DNA from: Mortierella sp. BCC40632 | Taxonomy: Eukaryota; Mortierellomycota; Mortierellomycetes; Mortierellales; Mortierellaceae | Assembly (NCBI GenBank): GCA_011634665.1 | Contig: WAEK01000022.1 | Coordinates: 698,490-762,489, forward strand | Direction of reading: 5' to 3' | DNA length: 64,000 bases | Shown here: one piece after another, positions 1 through 11,624 of the stretch | Layout: every line of letters starts with the position of its first letter | How positions within the stretch are numbered: position 1 is the stretch's first letter | The notes under the pieces: generated by a model | What the model saw: the letters and a program-made list of their open reading frames with translations, nothing else | Databases searched by the model: none | What the model was told of the DNA's origin: nothing | Position numbers and translations under genes: made by a program

Positions 1-181
1 GAAAAAGAATTGTCAATTTTTAATCACCCCTCCACCCCTCCTTCACTTCGACCCAGAAAGTCAGATTAAAAATATAAAAAGAAAAAAAGAATTGGCTGTT
101 TACTTGACTCGACCCTGATAGAAAGTGAGACAAAGGAAAAAAGGAAAAAGGAAAAAGAGATAAAGAATAAAGGTATTCGCT

Positions 182-2334
182 CTACAATACAAGCATAACC
201 ATTGACACCAAGGCGCCAAGAGCCGCCCACTGTCCTTTCAGGCTCTGAGCAGCATTAGTGGCCTGCTCTCCAGATACACTCTCGGTCGAGATAGTGTCAA
301 GCTTCTGTTGCGAATGCTCAGACATGCCGTTGACTCCTGTGTCTTTGTTTTGGGCTGGAGCCTTGGGACTCTGCTTCACACCGCCTGCTGCAACTACATG
401 CTCAGCCGCCTTGGATCCTTGAACGTTGGCGGCACTCAGTTTCTTTCCAATACCATATGCAGACTGAACATGGGTCATGACATGAGGCGCGACTTTGCCT
501 TCTGATCCCTTAAGAGCCTTGAAGTCCAAAGTCTTTTGAACCTCATCAGCTCGCTTCTTGATCCATTCCCTCAGACCATACTTGCTCTCGACACCGTGGT
601 CGAGACCTTTGGTCAGATCCGCAACCGTGAACTTGTTGTTCTTGCCCTTGGAGACTCTGGGTAGGGATCGATCCCAGACAATGTCCTCATGAAGCATTCG
701 CCTGTATCCTTCCAACCTTGGGTTGAGCGCGTCTGGTTTAAACACGTAATTAACTGTGTCCTTGAGGATTGACTCAAAACGCTTGTTGATCTCGGGACAC
801 TCCATGATCAACTTTTGGGCTAGAGGTGACTCAAAGCCGTTCTCGTTCTTCTTGGGAACCAAGCGGTAAGACTCAATCTTACCGTCGTAGGCCGTGCCAA
901 AGGTGTCGTCAAAGTCGGTGGGAAGCCACATCCACTTGCCCGTGAGAGGGTCATTATAGATTTGGTAGTTTGAACCTGATTTCCAGTAAGCATCCCAGGC
1001 TCCTGCCAGATATTCCATGGCCATACTCTTTAGGAACATGTCCAAGTCCATGCGCTTGTTCCAGTAACCGATGGGATCTTCTGTCTTCTTGGGGTTAAAG
1101 TCCTTAAGGTCCTTCATAAAGACAATGAGGTCCTTCATAAGATCGTTCTTGGGATTCTTGCCAGGAAGGATGTTCTTGTAAATATCCTCAAGCACATAAC
1201 TGGCACTGGTGGGTCCCAGCCACTCAAGATTGCCCTCGTGGCCACAGCACGAGTTCATCTTCCAGAGTGCACCGGGATGAACTTTTTCCACGTTAGGATG
1301 AAGGACCTTTTTGACCCAGTGTCCTTTCATTTCTTCCATTGCGACAAAGAGGCCAATTGGCCGGCCATTGAGGAAGAGACGGACATAGGCTGCCTGTTGT
1401 GCTGGCACACCAAGCGAGTTCAGAACATCGACATAAAGTTTCTCACGCATCATGGTCGGATCTGTCTCTGCGTTTCTGAGCTTGAGCGTCGAAAGATCAA
1501 GTAAACGCGCCTTTTTGGGGAACTTGAACTGATAGGCGAGCTTGGCATACTCGCGAGCGGAGGCACCCGACAGATTGAGGGATACATCCTTGATCATAAC
1601 GTTGTCGTTGGCGCTGCAGATGTAGAGGCGTAAAAGGGATAGGAAAGCATTAGTAATACTGAATTTTAAATATACACGATTCTTCTATTATTATTATTGT
1701 TATTATTTTTTCCATCGCTGCTCTTACCCAATGTATCGGAAGCTGACTTTGATGGGCTTTGGATGAAAGTCGGAACCGCCCTTGTTGATGTGGTCGATTT
1801 CAGATTGCTTGCCGTCAATAAAGATGGAGCCAATAAAGCCATCACGGAAGAAGGGCGAGTCCTGCTGCAGCTTGTTCTCAAAGACCTGGGGTAGGCCAGG
1901 CAACTCATGGATCGTATGGCTTCGTTCAAAGAACTCATTCGGGGTGAAGGCTGCACCTGAAGGAAGCTTCCGGGCGACCTTTTCCTGTTGGTCGATCTTG
2001 CCAGAACCGTCCAATCGGACATAGTGGTATTCGAGCGGTCCATCTACACCTGCGAGATTGGCGGACCAGAGTGGGTAGATTTCAGGGTTGGTCTTGAGCT
2101 TGTTCACCTTGCCGTTGATTAATACACCATACTCGTCCTTGTCGTCCTCACGAAGACCAACGACATTGAACGTTACTAGTTACGGATGAGGGGCAAGATG
2201 CATTGGGTCAGCTTGGGGGAGCAGAGGTGAAATGGAGCGGGCTGGAGTGGGGATAAGGTTTTATGTCTCCTATCTTTACCATCAGCAAGAACTGCGGCCG
2301 CACAGGCAGCTAATCCAAGCAAGAGTCGAACCAT
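182..2334 (-). CDS. CotH-family (spore-coat protein H kinase-like) surface protein, GPI-anchored
   Basis: Three exons were assembled by eye: 2334-2280, 2175-1728 and 1613-182, all with GT-AG introns, giving 644 residues. Exon 1 encodes a signal peptide (starts MVRLLLGLAACAAAVLAD). The middle carries CotH features: NPEIYPLWSANLAG, the MREKLYVDVLNSLG block followed by VRLFLNGRPIGLFVAMEEM, and the acidic DFDDTFG motif at about residues 401-407, which in the CotH kinase family lies in the metal/ATP site. The last ~18 residues are hydrophobic after an S/Q-rich spacer, as expected for a GPI-attachment signal. Family knowledge: CotH proteins are atypical protein kinases in bacteria, and in Mucoromycota they form expanded families of cell-surface proteins. 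The substrate here is unknown. The start is the only ATG giving a signal peptide in frame with the conserved exon. It is transcribed away from STS1 across a 2.2 kb CT-rich gap. Confidence 0.88.
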
Positions 2335-3353
2335 AATTGTGAAGAAATAGAGCGAGCGCGTAGGTGAATGGGTAGGTTGGATCCGAGATCAAGAGTATGA
2401 GGGAAAGGCAAACAAAAGGAAAGAAAAACAAAAACAAAAAAAAAAAAAAAAAAAAAAAAGGCTGGAAGAAGACGAACAAAAATAACACTAGAAATAATAA
2501 AAAGAAGGCGAAGGGGACTGGGAGGAGGAATATGAAAAGAGACCAGCGATGAAAAGGCCAAGTGAAAATGCAGAGATCGAGAGGTGTGAATCTTTTATAG
2601 GGAAAAGGGGATATGATTCTTGTTTGGCCTTGCATACAATACAGTGGTGATGGCTTTCAAAGGCCGCAAGCGGTATTGACCCTGGTCGGATGCACTGGCC
2701 GTGCGGAGGGTGGAGGTTCAGGCTGTTTGCACGATCGTGGATCGAGCAGGACAGGAGTTGGGCACGATTGCATCTGCATTGTTGATAGACGTGCTGCTCG
2801 GGGCAAATGCAGTCGCTGTCGCGTGCTGCCGAATATGCAATTCTGTTTTGGCCTTTAATGCCTTGGCAGCACTAGAACAGACGCGAGAAGAGGAGAAGGA
2901 GGGAAGACGCAGGGTCAGTGGGTAGGACAAAAGCTGAAAGGCAGAGATTCCATTCCTGGTGCGGATGGGCAGGCGAGGTAGAGAGGAAGCACGAGGGCGA
3001 TGAGAAGAGTGGGTGTGCATGTCTATTGGGGCTAGTGCGTTGGTTGATACGGCTTTGGACGTGGCCGGGCCAATGGACAGTGGCGCGTATAAATGGGACG
3101 TGCGTGTGCCTGGGCCGTGCAACCTGCAAGCGCCTCAATGAGCGGAGTGAGAGAAGAGAGAGACTTTTTCCTAAATCCAAAAGAGCTGGAGCAGATGCGA
3201 GAACAAACGAGAGAGAGAGAGAGAGAGAGAGGTGATTTTGAGGGGGCAAATAAGTACATTATTTTCCAGTACGTCACCCAAACCATCATTGATATTTGCC
3301 CCCTTTTTTATCCTCTAAGCAAAAGCTAAAACCCAAACCCAAGCATTGAGAGG

Positions 3354-3384
<31 letters not shown>

Positions 3385-3474
3385 CAATCACATACACGTT
3401 GCCTGTGCCCACGCAACACAACCTGCGACTGCGCGCGGGCAGATAAAAGCCCCTCTCCATGGCAGGGCGACTTT

Positions 3475-3517
<43 letters not shown>

Positions 3518-3745
3518 CTCTTTCTTTGTCCCCGCTGTTTGCATATCGCCCCCATGCCACTGTCCGTGGATTCGGACTGGATGCCTTTACTATTTTTTTT
3601 TTTTTCCTCTGTCATCCTCCCCCCCCAAATCAAATCAAATCAAAATCAAATCAATCCAATCCGTTTTCCCTTCTCATCCTTTCGCTCCTTTCCCGTTTAA
3701 CTGTTTGTTTCGGCGCGTTTTGTTCTTGTCGAAATCTCCGCGCAT

Positions 3746-3790
<45 letters not shown>

Positions 3791-4261
3791 TTCTTTCTCA
3801 TTATCATTTTCGGCCCTATGTCCTCATCTCTTTTTCCATATTTCCGCTCTTTCATATTTTTTCCTGTCAGATCTTTCTCAAGTTAAATTAAATCGTAAAT
3901 CTTGGCAAGCCAAATCCAAATCCATCTTTTCTGTTGCATTCGCATTCGTTGCCCTTTCGCTCTGCTAACTCTGCTCTACTCCGAGCCCCTCTTCGTTTGC
4001 TATCCTTTCCCGTTCTCCACCCTCCACCCTCCACCCTCAGCCCCCCCCATCTCCCCTTCGTTGCCAATCGGTTGCCAACGGTCCATCTTTTGCCATCCCC
4101 ATTCGCGCTCGCCTGCCTCGGCCTTCCAGCATCCGCACCAATTCACCGGTTCGATCGCCCATCCTCGTCTTCCACTCCAGCGCCACAGCCCGCCCATGGA
4201 CGCTGCCCCGCGCTGTCGCCAGGTCATCTCTCTCTGCGCCCTTTGTTATGTTCTTTGTCGT

Positions 4262-4334
<73 letters not shown>

Positions 4335-4582
4335 CTCTCCCCCACCCCTCCCCTACCCCGTCCTCCTCCCCTTTTCGCTCCATGCACAAAGGTCCATGCG
4401 ATGCCTGGAGCTTAATCGAGTTTCGCCCTGGGCTACTGTGCCTAATCATTCCATTCTAACAGCGACCCTTCTTTTCTTTTTTTCTTTCTTTCTTTCTCTC
4501 TTTCTCTTTCTCTCCCCTTTCTTCCTGACTCTTTTCTGTCCCTCTTCGCTGTCGATCCCTAATCCGCTCCTCTCCCCTGCAC
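2335..4582. promoter_or_regulatory. CT/GA-rich divergent intergenic region between CotH and STS1
   Basis: No gene is seen in this 2.2 kb. It contains a poly-A run near 2436-2459, GA repeats at about 3211-3230 and 3353-3383, a TC run at about 3479-3514, an (AT)n run at about 3748-3788 and a (TC)n tract of roughly 65 bases at about 4267-4331, followed by further pyrimidine-rich DNA up to the STS1 start. Open frames here are long only because dinucleotide repeats lack stops. The tracts sit where promoters and 5' leaders of the two divergent genes must lie; a regulatory role is inference. Confidence 0.5.
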
Positions 4583-4948
4583 ATGATTGAATCGCCTCCA
4601 GCGCTGAAGCGTAAGCAAAGTGTCGACATTGACAGTCCAATGCCCTCTTCGGGCCCACCCTCACCCTCAAGCAGCAGTGATGCAGGTACTGACCAAGCCA
4701 AGGTCAAGCGTGTGCGCACAACTGCCGAGCTGGTGTCCAGGAAAAAGACCGTCTCCAAGCTGATTGGTAAGAAACTGCAATGGGATCCACATTTGTCAAT
4801 GCTGAGCTACCCGAGCAAAGGGATCGAGCCACACCCCCATCTTCATACCCTCTCGCTTCAACCCGGCCTCCTCTCTTTTGCGCCCTGTGCCCTCTCTCCG
4901 AGCTCTACCATTGTTCCAATACTGACGCTCTTTACTTTCTTTCTCTTC

Positions 4949-4985
<37 letters not shown>

Positions 4986-6218
4986 CCACTCACTCTCACA
5001 CACTCTCTTACTCTCGCTCTCAATGCTCTTTTTCTTGCTCTGGCAGCCACCCTAAGTGCGTCGCAGCTTGTGCACCTTGTCACAGCCCTTGTCGACACAC
5101 ATCCGCAGCTTGCCGACGACGTTGCTAGTCTTGTTCCGCGCCCTACCATTGACCGTGTCCAGTCCCATCTCGCCTTCCTCGAGACAAAGCTCCAGGAAGC
5201 CTTTCCTTATACCAAATGGGGCCCCAGCCGCGACGATTATTCCTTCAACCGAGTTAAGCCTGCACTCGAAGAGCTCATTGTAAGTCGGCCGCCGTCCGGC
5301 CTCCGCGCCCGCTGCGGTACTTCTTTCTCCCACCCATCCACTCAACCTCTCCCCTCTACTCCCCCTCCACTCCTCTCCCTGTTTCCGCGTGGCCTAGAGC
5401 CGTGAACACAGGGACACGTACACTTGACGCTTTTCTTCCCGGCCCATTTATGTGCTCAGCATCCACACTGGCGTACTTGGTATCATCTAGACTAACGAAT
5501 GGCTCTGTTCTATGTTGCTGACGAGATAGGAGAACATTGTCGATTATACCAACCATTTTACTTCACCACCAGAGTTCCCCACCACGTCATTCTCGTTCCT
5601 GCACATTGCCACAGAATGCTGCAATCGGCTACCTAACTGGGACAATGCCGCCAATAACGAGCTCAAGACCAGTCTCTACAAATCTCTGGAAGAGTACTGG
5701 ATCAAGGCCATCCAGGATGCGGCAAGTAAGCTTGAGGAAGGCAAGATCTTTAGCCAGGCGACCGTCCGAGAATGGGCCAATAAGTACGTCTCTCACCTTC
5801 TCTCTCTCACACACTCTCTGCTCTTTTTCTTTTTCTTTTTCTTTTTGAGCTGATCTACACTCTTTTTGTCATTGCTAACGTTACTCTTCCTCTCTCATTT
5901 TCTGCCCCGCTGCTCCTCATTAGCCTGGAACAACACAACTACAGCTCTCAGGGCATGTTCTCATCAGCTGTTGAAGAGTTCAAGTCAAGGTTAGGCTGGC
6001 TCCTAGGATTCCCTCCATCGACTCCACATTACCCCAACTCATTGTCCACAGACAGTCCACGAGCATCCTTTGGTGATCATAGGGCGGGCAACAGCAGCAA
6101 TAGCAGCAGCAACAGCATCAACAGCAATGGCTTGAACCGTCGTCTCAATGGCTCGGGCATGGGCAACAACCGCATCGCCAGTCATATTCTGAGCAGTGGC
6201 AACGGAGGAAACATCTGA
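4583..6218 (+). CDS. STS1: Tethering factor for nuclear proteasome, STS1/Cut8 family
   Basis: Four exons (4583-4766, 5047-5279, 5530-5783, 5924-6218) with GT-AG introns give 321 residues. The N-terminus is short, basic and S/P-rich (KRKQSVD, VKRVRTTAELVSRKK), like the nuclear-localising and proteasome-binding tail of Cut8. The core follows: ATLSASQLVHLV, LVPRPTIDRVQSHL, LETKLQEAFPYTKWGP, and DYSFNRVKPALEELI, which are hallmarks of the Cut8/STS1 family. The C-terminal exon continues the helical bundle (WLLGFPPSTPHY) and ends in an S/N/G-rich tail. In yeasts this protein anchors 26S proteasomes at the nucleus and helps degrade nuclear substrates. The ATG follows a long CT-rich leader and is the first in frame. 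Every splice join restores the reading frame, which supports the model. Confidence 0.9.
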
Positions 6219-8188
6219 GACAAGCCATGATCTATGCCTCTGCATCCACTAGCCATTAAAAGGGGAAAGGGAGCTGGCTCCCTCATGGGAAAAACAACAA
6301 CAACAACAACAACAACAGCAACAACAAAAACCAACAAAAAACCAACAAAAACCAAAAAAGAGTGCGAGTGTGTCGATGTGCGTGTGCATATATGTTTATT
6401 ATTATCTTGTTCAACCATTTCATTTCATGGTAATCAATCCGTTTCGTGAGTCGAGAAGCCTAGAGTCGGAGGCCCATCAAGCCAACCCTGCACATTATCT
6501 GCCTGGGCCAAGTTTTTTCTTTTTCTTTTTCTTTTTCTTTTTTCTTTTCTTCCTCTTCTGTTATCCTCTTTTACAATGGACGTCAGCACCACTGCGTCGA
6601 CCCGACGCCTTTTCTCTCTTTGATTCCCCCTCTCCCCCCCTCTCTTGTTTCCCTTACTCTTGCGCCGTGCTCGGCACTTAGTCCTGCCTCAGATTTGAGG
6701 CAAGGTTAGAGAGGTTATTGTAGGCATCGCCAAAAGCACGACAAAAGGAGTCTTATAGACACCAGTGCGCATGCTCTGCTCTGCTCTTCTTTTGCTCTGC
6801 TCAGTGCTGATTTTTCACCCTCGGTCCGACGATGACAACCACGAACACCAAAGACGAAAGCGGTGGCGTCAGGGACGGCAAATGATCCTAGATTGCTCGA
6901 CGAATGGAAAACAGGATCCTCGTTTCTCCCTTTCCTTTTCCTTTCCTTTCCATCCCACTCTCGCAGGAGCAAAATTCTCCTTTTATTTTTTTTTTTTTTT
7001 TTGCAGAGCTTTACATTCCATCTTTTCCTCTCTCTCAAGGACAGCAAATCCAATCATCTCTCGGATTTTCCTTTGTACATACATGCTTTTTATTTCTTTC
7101 TTTCTTTTTTTTTTTATTTCTTTTTTACTTTCCCTCTTTTCATACTATGTTCCTCCCCCTTTTTTTCATTATCATTTTCATTATCATTTGTCCAATGTCA
7201 TTTGTCTTTGTACCGACCTTGCTCTTGCTCCTCAGAAGAAAGAAGGAGGGAAAGAAAGAAGAAGAAAACCCCCCCCCTCCCGAAAGAAAAAAAAAATACC
7301 AAAAAACTGAAAAAAACCAATAAATGCAAGAAAAAAAAAAAAAAAAACACTCGATTTCAAGTCTTGTATAAAAGCTTCAGATGGAGCAAGGTGAATGGGT
7401 TGAGAAGGAGGGGGGAGGGGAGGGGAGAAAGAATGAAAGAATAAGAGGAAAGACCTCTTCCAAAAACACTTTACTGATCATCCTAATGATGGATTTGATC
7501 TCTGGAAAAAAAAAAGGGTCAGTGCTGAGGTTACTCGATAGCACCTTAGTTATTGTCAGGGAAAGGACAAGTAGATTTGAGGACGGTTTGGTTAAAATGC
7601 TGAAGTGTCTGTGAAACGTAAACATTTCTCCATTTCTCCAATAGAGCTTAATGCTCTGCTCGAGTCCAGATTCCTTTGACAACTAAAAAAAAAAAAAAAA
7701 AGGAAAGGAAAAAGGAAATGGGGGAGAAAGCAGGGCTTAGAAAGGTCCAAAGGAATCAGAGATCGTATTGTTCACTTGGTCAGATAGATCAAAATCTGCA
7801 ACACTAATCAGCTCTTCCAACATGGGCTCATAAAAAAAAAAAAAAAAAAAAGAACGCGTCAAGAGTAATTCCTTGGAAGTGTGTGTTTGTTTATATGTTG
7901 TTGTTGTCATTTGAGCTCCATTCGTTTAGTGGGAGGGAAAAAAAAGTAAAACGAGAAAGGAAACAGGGTTTGAGGTATTGAATCAGATACGTCCGACTAT
8001 ACAATCAAGGAAGAAACTCATCATACTCATCAGCCTACCAGAATAATGGGTGGCTCCCTCCTCCTCTCCTCTCCCCCCCCCCTTCCCTCAAAAAATAAAA
8101 AGGATAGCCAGAAAAGTGAAAAGACATTGCATGAAGATGATGCGAAACGTGGTATTTTAGGTTAAATGCAATGAACACACACATACAT

Positions 8189-8226
<38 letters not shown>

Positions 8227-10379
8227 CTGATGCATGAAGGAAATGCAGCTTACGAATGTGTTGACAATTTAGTTTTTGGTGAGCCTCTTGTAGAAACCAT
8301 TTAGGCAAATGTCCACATCCAAAGAAATCTTGACAAAGAGCGCGTCCAAGACATCCACTCTCTCCAACAGTACAAGTTGAAATGAGTATAGGATTTGTGA
8401 GGTATCAGTCTGAAAAGGGGGAGAAGGCCAAGATTTGGTGGTCGGGTTAAAAAGACCTTTCTGCAGAATCTGATGTGGTAGCACTCGCTTCTCCTCCCCT
8501 AGTTGGTTGATCGGTGTCTGGTAGACCCTACTCTCCTTTCAATTCGATTCTGGATAGTTTCAAAGTAAAGGTGTGAACTCATATTTAAAATTCTCGACTT
8601 TGTTTATGAAGAAGGATTGCTCTGGGGCAAAGAGTAGAGAAACAATCCAGTGCGGACTGAATTCAGCCTCGAAGAATGGCAGAAGAGTCGTTTATCGATT
8701 ATTATTATTATTATTATTTTTGAAAGAGAGGGTGGGGGAACAAGTAGCAAATACCACACGCCTGAGTACAACTATGCTCTCCTCTGATTGAGGAATCCTG
8801 GAAAACTCGGTGGAATTAGGTTAAGTAGTTCAGTCCTTGATTAAAAAGTAAGCAGTACTGTTGACAGTTATAATGAAGACCCCTCAGTCTTTGTAGGATT
8901 AACTGCAGTAGATATTAGGTATCAAGGCCTGATACCAGCTTGGCTATTAACTTGACCTGGCGATAGTTTCACCTGTGTATCAACATAGTCTGGAAAATGG
9001 GTCAGCTTTCCATGGTCGTTATGGCTTTAAAAGAACAGGTTGGGAGGAATACCTTGGAGATGAAAGATGGTTTAACTACAGGATAGAGTAGACACAAGGG
9101 CAGCAAGTATCTCATGGCATACTCTGTCGGACCAAGCAAAATTGGAGACTGAACTAGTAGGACGCGTCATTGATAGAATCGAGTTCTCGATTATTTCTAG
9201 GACCAACGGACTCTAGTAAAGAAATCCCTCTTCTAACTGGACTACGGTCTACTGACGGAAAGCACAGAAAGCAACATGGCGACCAAAATGGGAAGGAGTA
9301 GAAAAGGTTGTGCAAAGTCATGGTAAAGGGTTGGCGAGAGGGTTGATTGACAAATCAGGGAGGTCGGTAAGTTGGTTGGTTGTTCCCCTCCCCCCCCCCT
9401 TCCTCCTTCCTCTCTTGAATTTTTTCTCTAACTTTTGGCTCGAGTTCGTTGTAGGTTCTGTGGTTGTTGTGCATCTCACCCTTTCGACAGGGTGTTGTTG
9501 AATGTAGGTCATATATTCGCTCGACTTTCCTTGAGTTCCGAAATGTGCAACAAGTTCATTCTCTTATCCATGGTTTCGCTAAGAGAGTACAATGGAGAGT
9601 AAGGGTAAAGCAAGATAACGGTACCTTTGCATTTGGCCATTTCAAGAGACAGAGGAATAGTCTTTGTTCTTCTCGTGTGTTGTTGACCCTACGCTTGGTT
9701 CAACACCAATAGTTTGGCGCTCAAAGGTGATAGGCCCATCAATGCTATTTTCTGACTTTTCTTTTTTTTTTGTTTGTCCATGTAAGCTTCCGAATCCAGA
9801 GAAATTGAACATGCACCAGACACACGAGGTGGCTCCTTGGCTCGTCCGCCAAGAAAGCTTGAGTAAATCCGTATGAAAGAACACTTTGATGTCTCTGGGG
9901 AAGAGAGGGGGGGTATGAGCTCCAAATGCACTCTCTCTAATTTTCTTCATCCTCTTCCCTTCCCCCACAAGGATACGAAAGTGTATAGTGTTTAGTGTTT
10001 TTTTTTTTTCAGCCAAGAGACCAAACTTATTGTGGAGGGGCCAGTTGCGATTTTGAGTACAATCGGGTAACAAAAAAAGAAAGAAGCTCCCCTTTTTTTT
10101 TTTTTAGATTTACTGAGCAGTGCAGAGTTTGCATGCCCCTCCGGATATTGACTTGTCCTCTCAATAAAAAAAAAAAAAAAAAAAAAAAAGGAGAGAGAGA
10201 AGCCTTGCCCATTATTTTCTTCTGTTATTATCTGGATCATGAAACTACAAATATTAGATGAATTTGGTACACTCTATTTTTTTTTTTTTTTTTTTTTTTC
10301 TTGAGGAAAAATAATAAGCAGAAACAGTTTTGGACCCAGAGCTGTCTCTCATTATTTTTTCTTCTTCTTTCTTTCTTTC
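6219..10379. other. Gene-poor AT-rich stretch with homopolymers and coding relics
   Basis: No intact gene is supported. The first part is the STS1 3' flank with a (CAA)n run at about 6294-6325 and many T-runs (6970-7150). After that come poly-A runs (7330-7346, 7685-7700, 7831-7850), a TC repeat at about 8191-8222, an (ATT)n run at about 8699-8717 and further A- and T-runs up to 10306. Exon-like segments on the minus strand between about 9148 and 7737 are listed separately. Both flanking genes end in this region (STS1 from the left, GH16 from the right), so it contains no start of a recognised gene. Confidence 0.5.
7737..9148 (-). pseudogene. Exon-like fragments of an unrecognised, probably decayed gene
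   Basis: Several minus-strand segments look protein-coding and are flanked by splice-like signals, but they do not join into one open frame. At 9148-9053, after an acceptor-like ttcag, 32 codons are open (includes LLGPTEYAMRYLLPLCLLY) and end at a GTATTC donor-like site. At about 8989, after tttccag, a segment reads YVDTQVKLSPGQVNSQAGI. From about 8535 down to 8269 an open frame includes VYQTPINQLGEEKRVLPHQ and FQLVLLERVDVLDALFVKIS, then stops. A last segment near 7830-7737 reads EELISVADFDLSDQV and ends in a stop. Phases between the first two segments do not match, so this is either a pseudogene or a gene with exons not placed here. I do not recognise the family. Confidence 0.3.
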
Positions 10380-11624
10380 TTAACAAAGAATCGTAAAGGC
10401 CAGGGCGACACCAACCATGGCCGAGGCACCGATAGCGAGGACATTGGCAGGGTTGGAAATCACTTCGGCCGAATTCATCTTTGGAGCTACTCCTCCCGTC
10501 TGAGGACTCCCTGTTGAGGGACCTGTAATCAGCGCTCCATTGTCAATACTCCCTCCTTGATCATTCCCAGGATTACCATTGTTGTTTCCATCGCCTCCAC
10601 CATTGTTGTTTCCATCGCCTCCACCATTGTTTTGACCATTGTTGCTGCTGTTGTCGCTTCCATCGTTGCCAGGACTGGTGCTGTTACCTTCGCTTCCTTG
10701 GCCAGGCTCCGTGCTATTGCTACTTCCTTGGCCAGGTTCCGTGCTATTGCTAGGAGGCTTTGGCGCATCTCCATCTTGGTTGCCCGGGCTTGGCTCCTTT
10801 CCAGAGTTGTTATCACCAGAGCTAGGAGGGGTAGGGTCCGAACTGGGATGAAGGTCACTTCCCCAAGTCGAAGGCTGAAAAGCCATGTTCCGGAACATGG
10901 CGTTAGGCACAGAACCATCGTTCGGGTATCGGAACTTGCCCGCCCATTCGATATTGATCTCTGGCTGGACTTGAGTCCACGAGTTGATGGCCAATGTATA
11001 TCTGGCAACGGTCGGGTCTGTAGTAGGGACGTCGGAACGATTGAGGACAAGAACATCATCGACAAACCAGGCAATATGGGAGCGATGCCAGTCGAACCGG
11101 TAGTTATGCCAACCCTTGGAGGCATCAAAACCCAGATCGATCGAAACCGGGTTCTGAGCCTTATTGGCCCAAACGTTCATCCAGGCGATCCGGTTGTTGA
11201 GGCCCGTGAGCTCAATGTCAATCTCGTTGTCCTTGTCCGAAATCAGAAAAAAAGATGTCACCTGGCCCACGACTGGTGAGGCAATCATGTCGATCGAGTA
11301 CTGACCGTAGCCAAGACCCTTTTGACGGTAGATCAGTTCGCCACATGAATAAGGCTTGAGTGCCGAGTCTTTGCCGATGGTGATCTTGGTCCCTTCGGAG
11401 GTCTCATGGACCTGTGTTCGTGTGAAGGAGCAACCCCAGCGGTCGGGGCCCCAGCCATGGGCTACGATAAAGTTGGCGTGGTTGTTTAGTCGTTCTCGGA
11501 AGGCTGGGACAGAAGATGCGATGGGGAGAATGAGAGCAAGCGCAAGCACGATTGCAAAGAACAAACGATGTATGGAGTTCACGGGCATTGCCATAGCAAT
11601 AGCCGCTCCGGATGCTCTCCACAT
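10380..11624 (-). CDS. Glycoside hydrolase family 16 protein, GPI-anchored (CRH/glucanase-like)
   Basis: This is a single-exon gene of 414 residues. A hydrophobic signal segment spans about residues 20-39 and ends near IASS. The GH16 catalytic signature DKDNEIDIELTG lies at residues 130-141; by the family pattern E134 is the nucleophile, D136 the helper and E138 the acid/base. It is followed by WHNYRFDWHRSHIAWFVDD and INSWTQVQPEINIEWAG, typical of the GH16 beta-jellyroll. Residues from about 258 to 375 form a low-complexity S/P/N/G linker with SNSTEPGQG and GGGDGNNN repeats. The C-terminal ~22 residues are hydrophobic, a GPI-attachment signal. The likely role is remodelling of cell-wall beta-glucan or glucan-chitin linkage at the cell surface; exact substrate cannot be told by eye. 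The ATG follows a poly-A tract with no upstream in-frame coding. Confidence 0.9.
   Translation of the reverse strand: MWRASGAAIAMAMPVNSIHRLFFAIVLALALILPIASSVPAFRERLNNHANFIVAHGWGPDRWGCSFTRTQVHETSEGTKITIGKDSALKPYSCGELIYRQKGLGYGQYSIDMIASPVVGQVTSFFLISDKDNEIDIELTGLNNRIAWMNVWANKAQNPVSIDLGFDASKGWHNYRFDWHRSHIAWFVDDVLVLNRSDVPTTDPTVARYTLAINSWTQVQPEINIEWAGKFRYPNDGSVPNAMFRNMAFQPSTWGSDLHPSSDPTPPSSGDNNSGKEPSPGNQDGDAPKPPSNSTEPGQGSSNSTEPGQGSEGNSTSPGNDGSDNSSNNGQNNGGGDGNNNGGGDGNNNGNPGNDQGGSIDNGALITGPSTGSPQTGGVAPKMNSAEVISNPANVLAIGASAMVGVALAFTILC

Noticed and set aside
3315..4590. Several open frames of 70-218 codons rich in Ser/Leu or Arg/Glu
   Set aside because: They exist because (CT)n and (GA)n tracts lack stop codons; no domain, and composition is purely that of the repeats.
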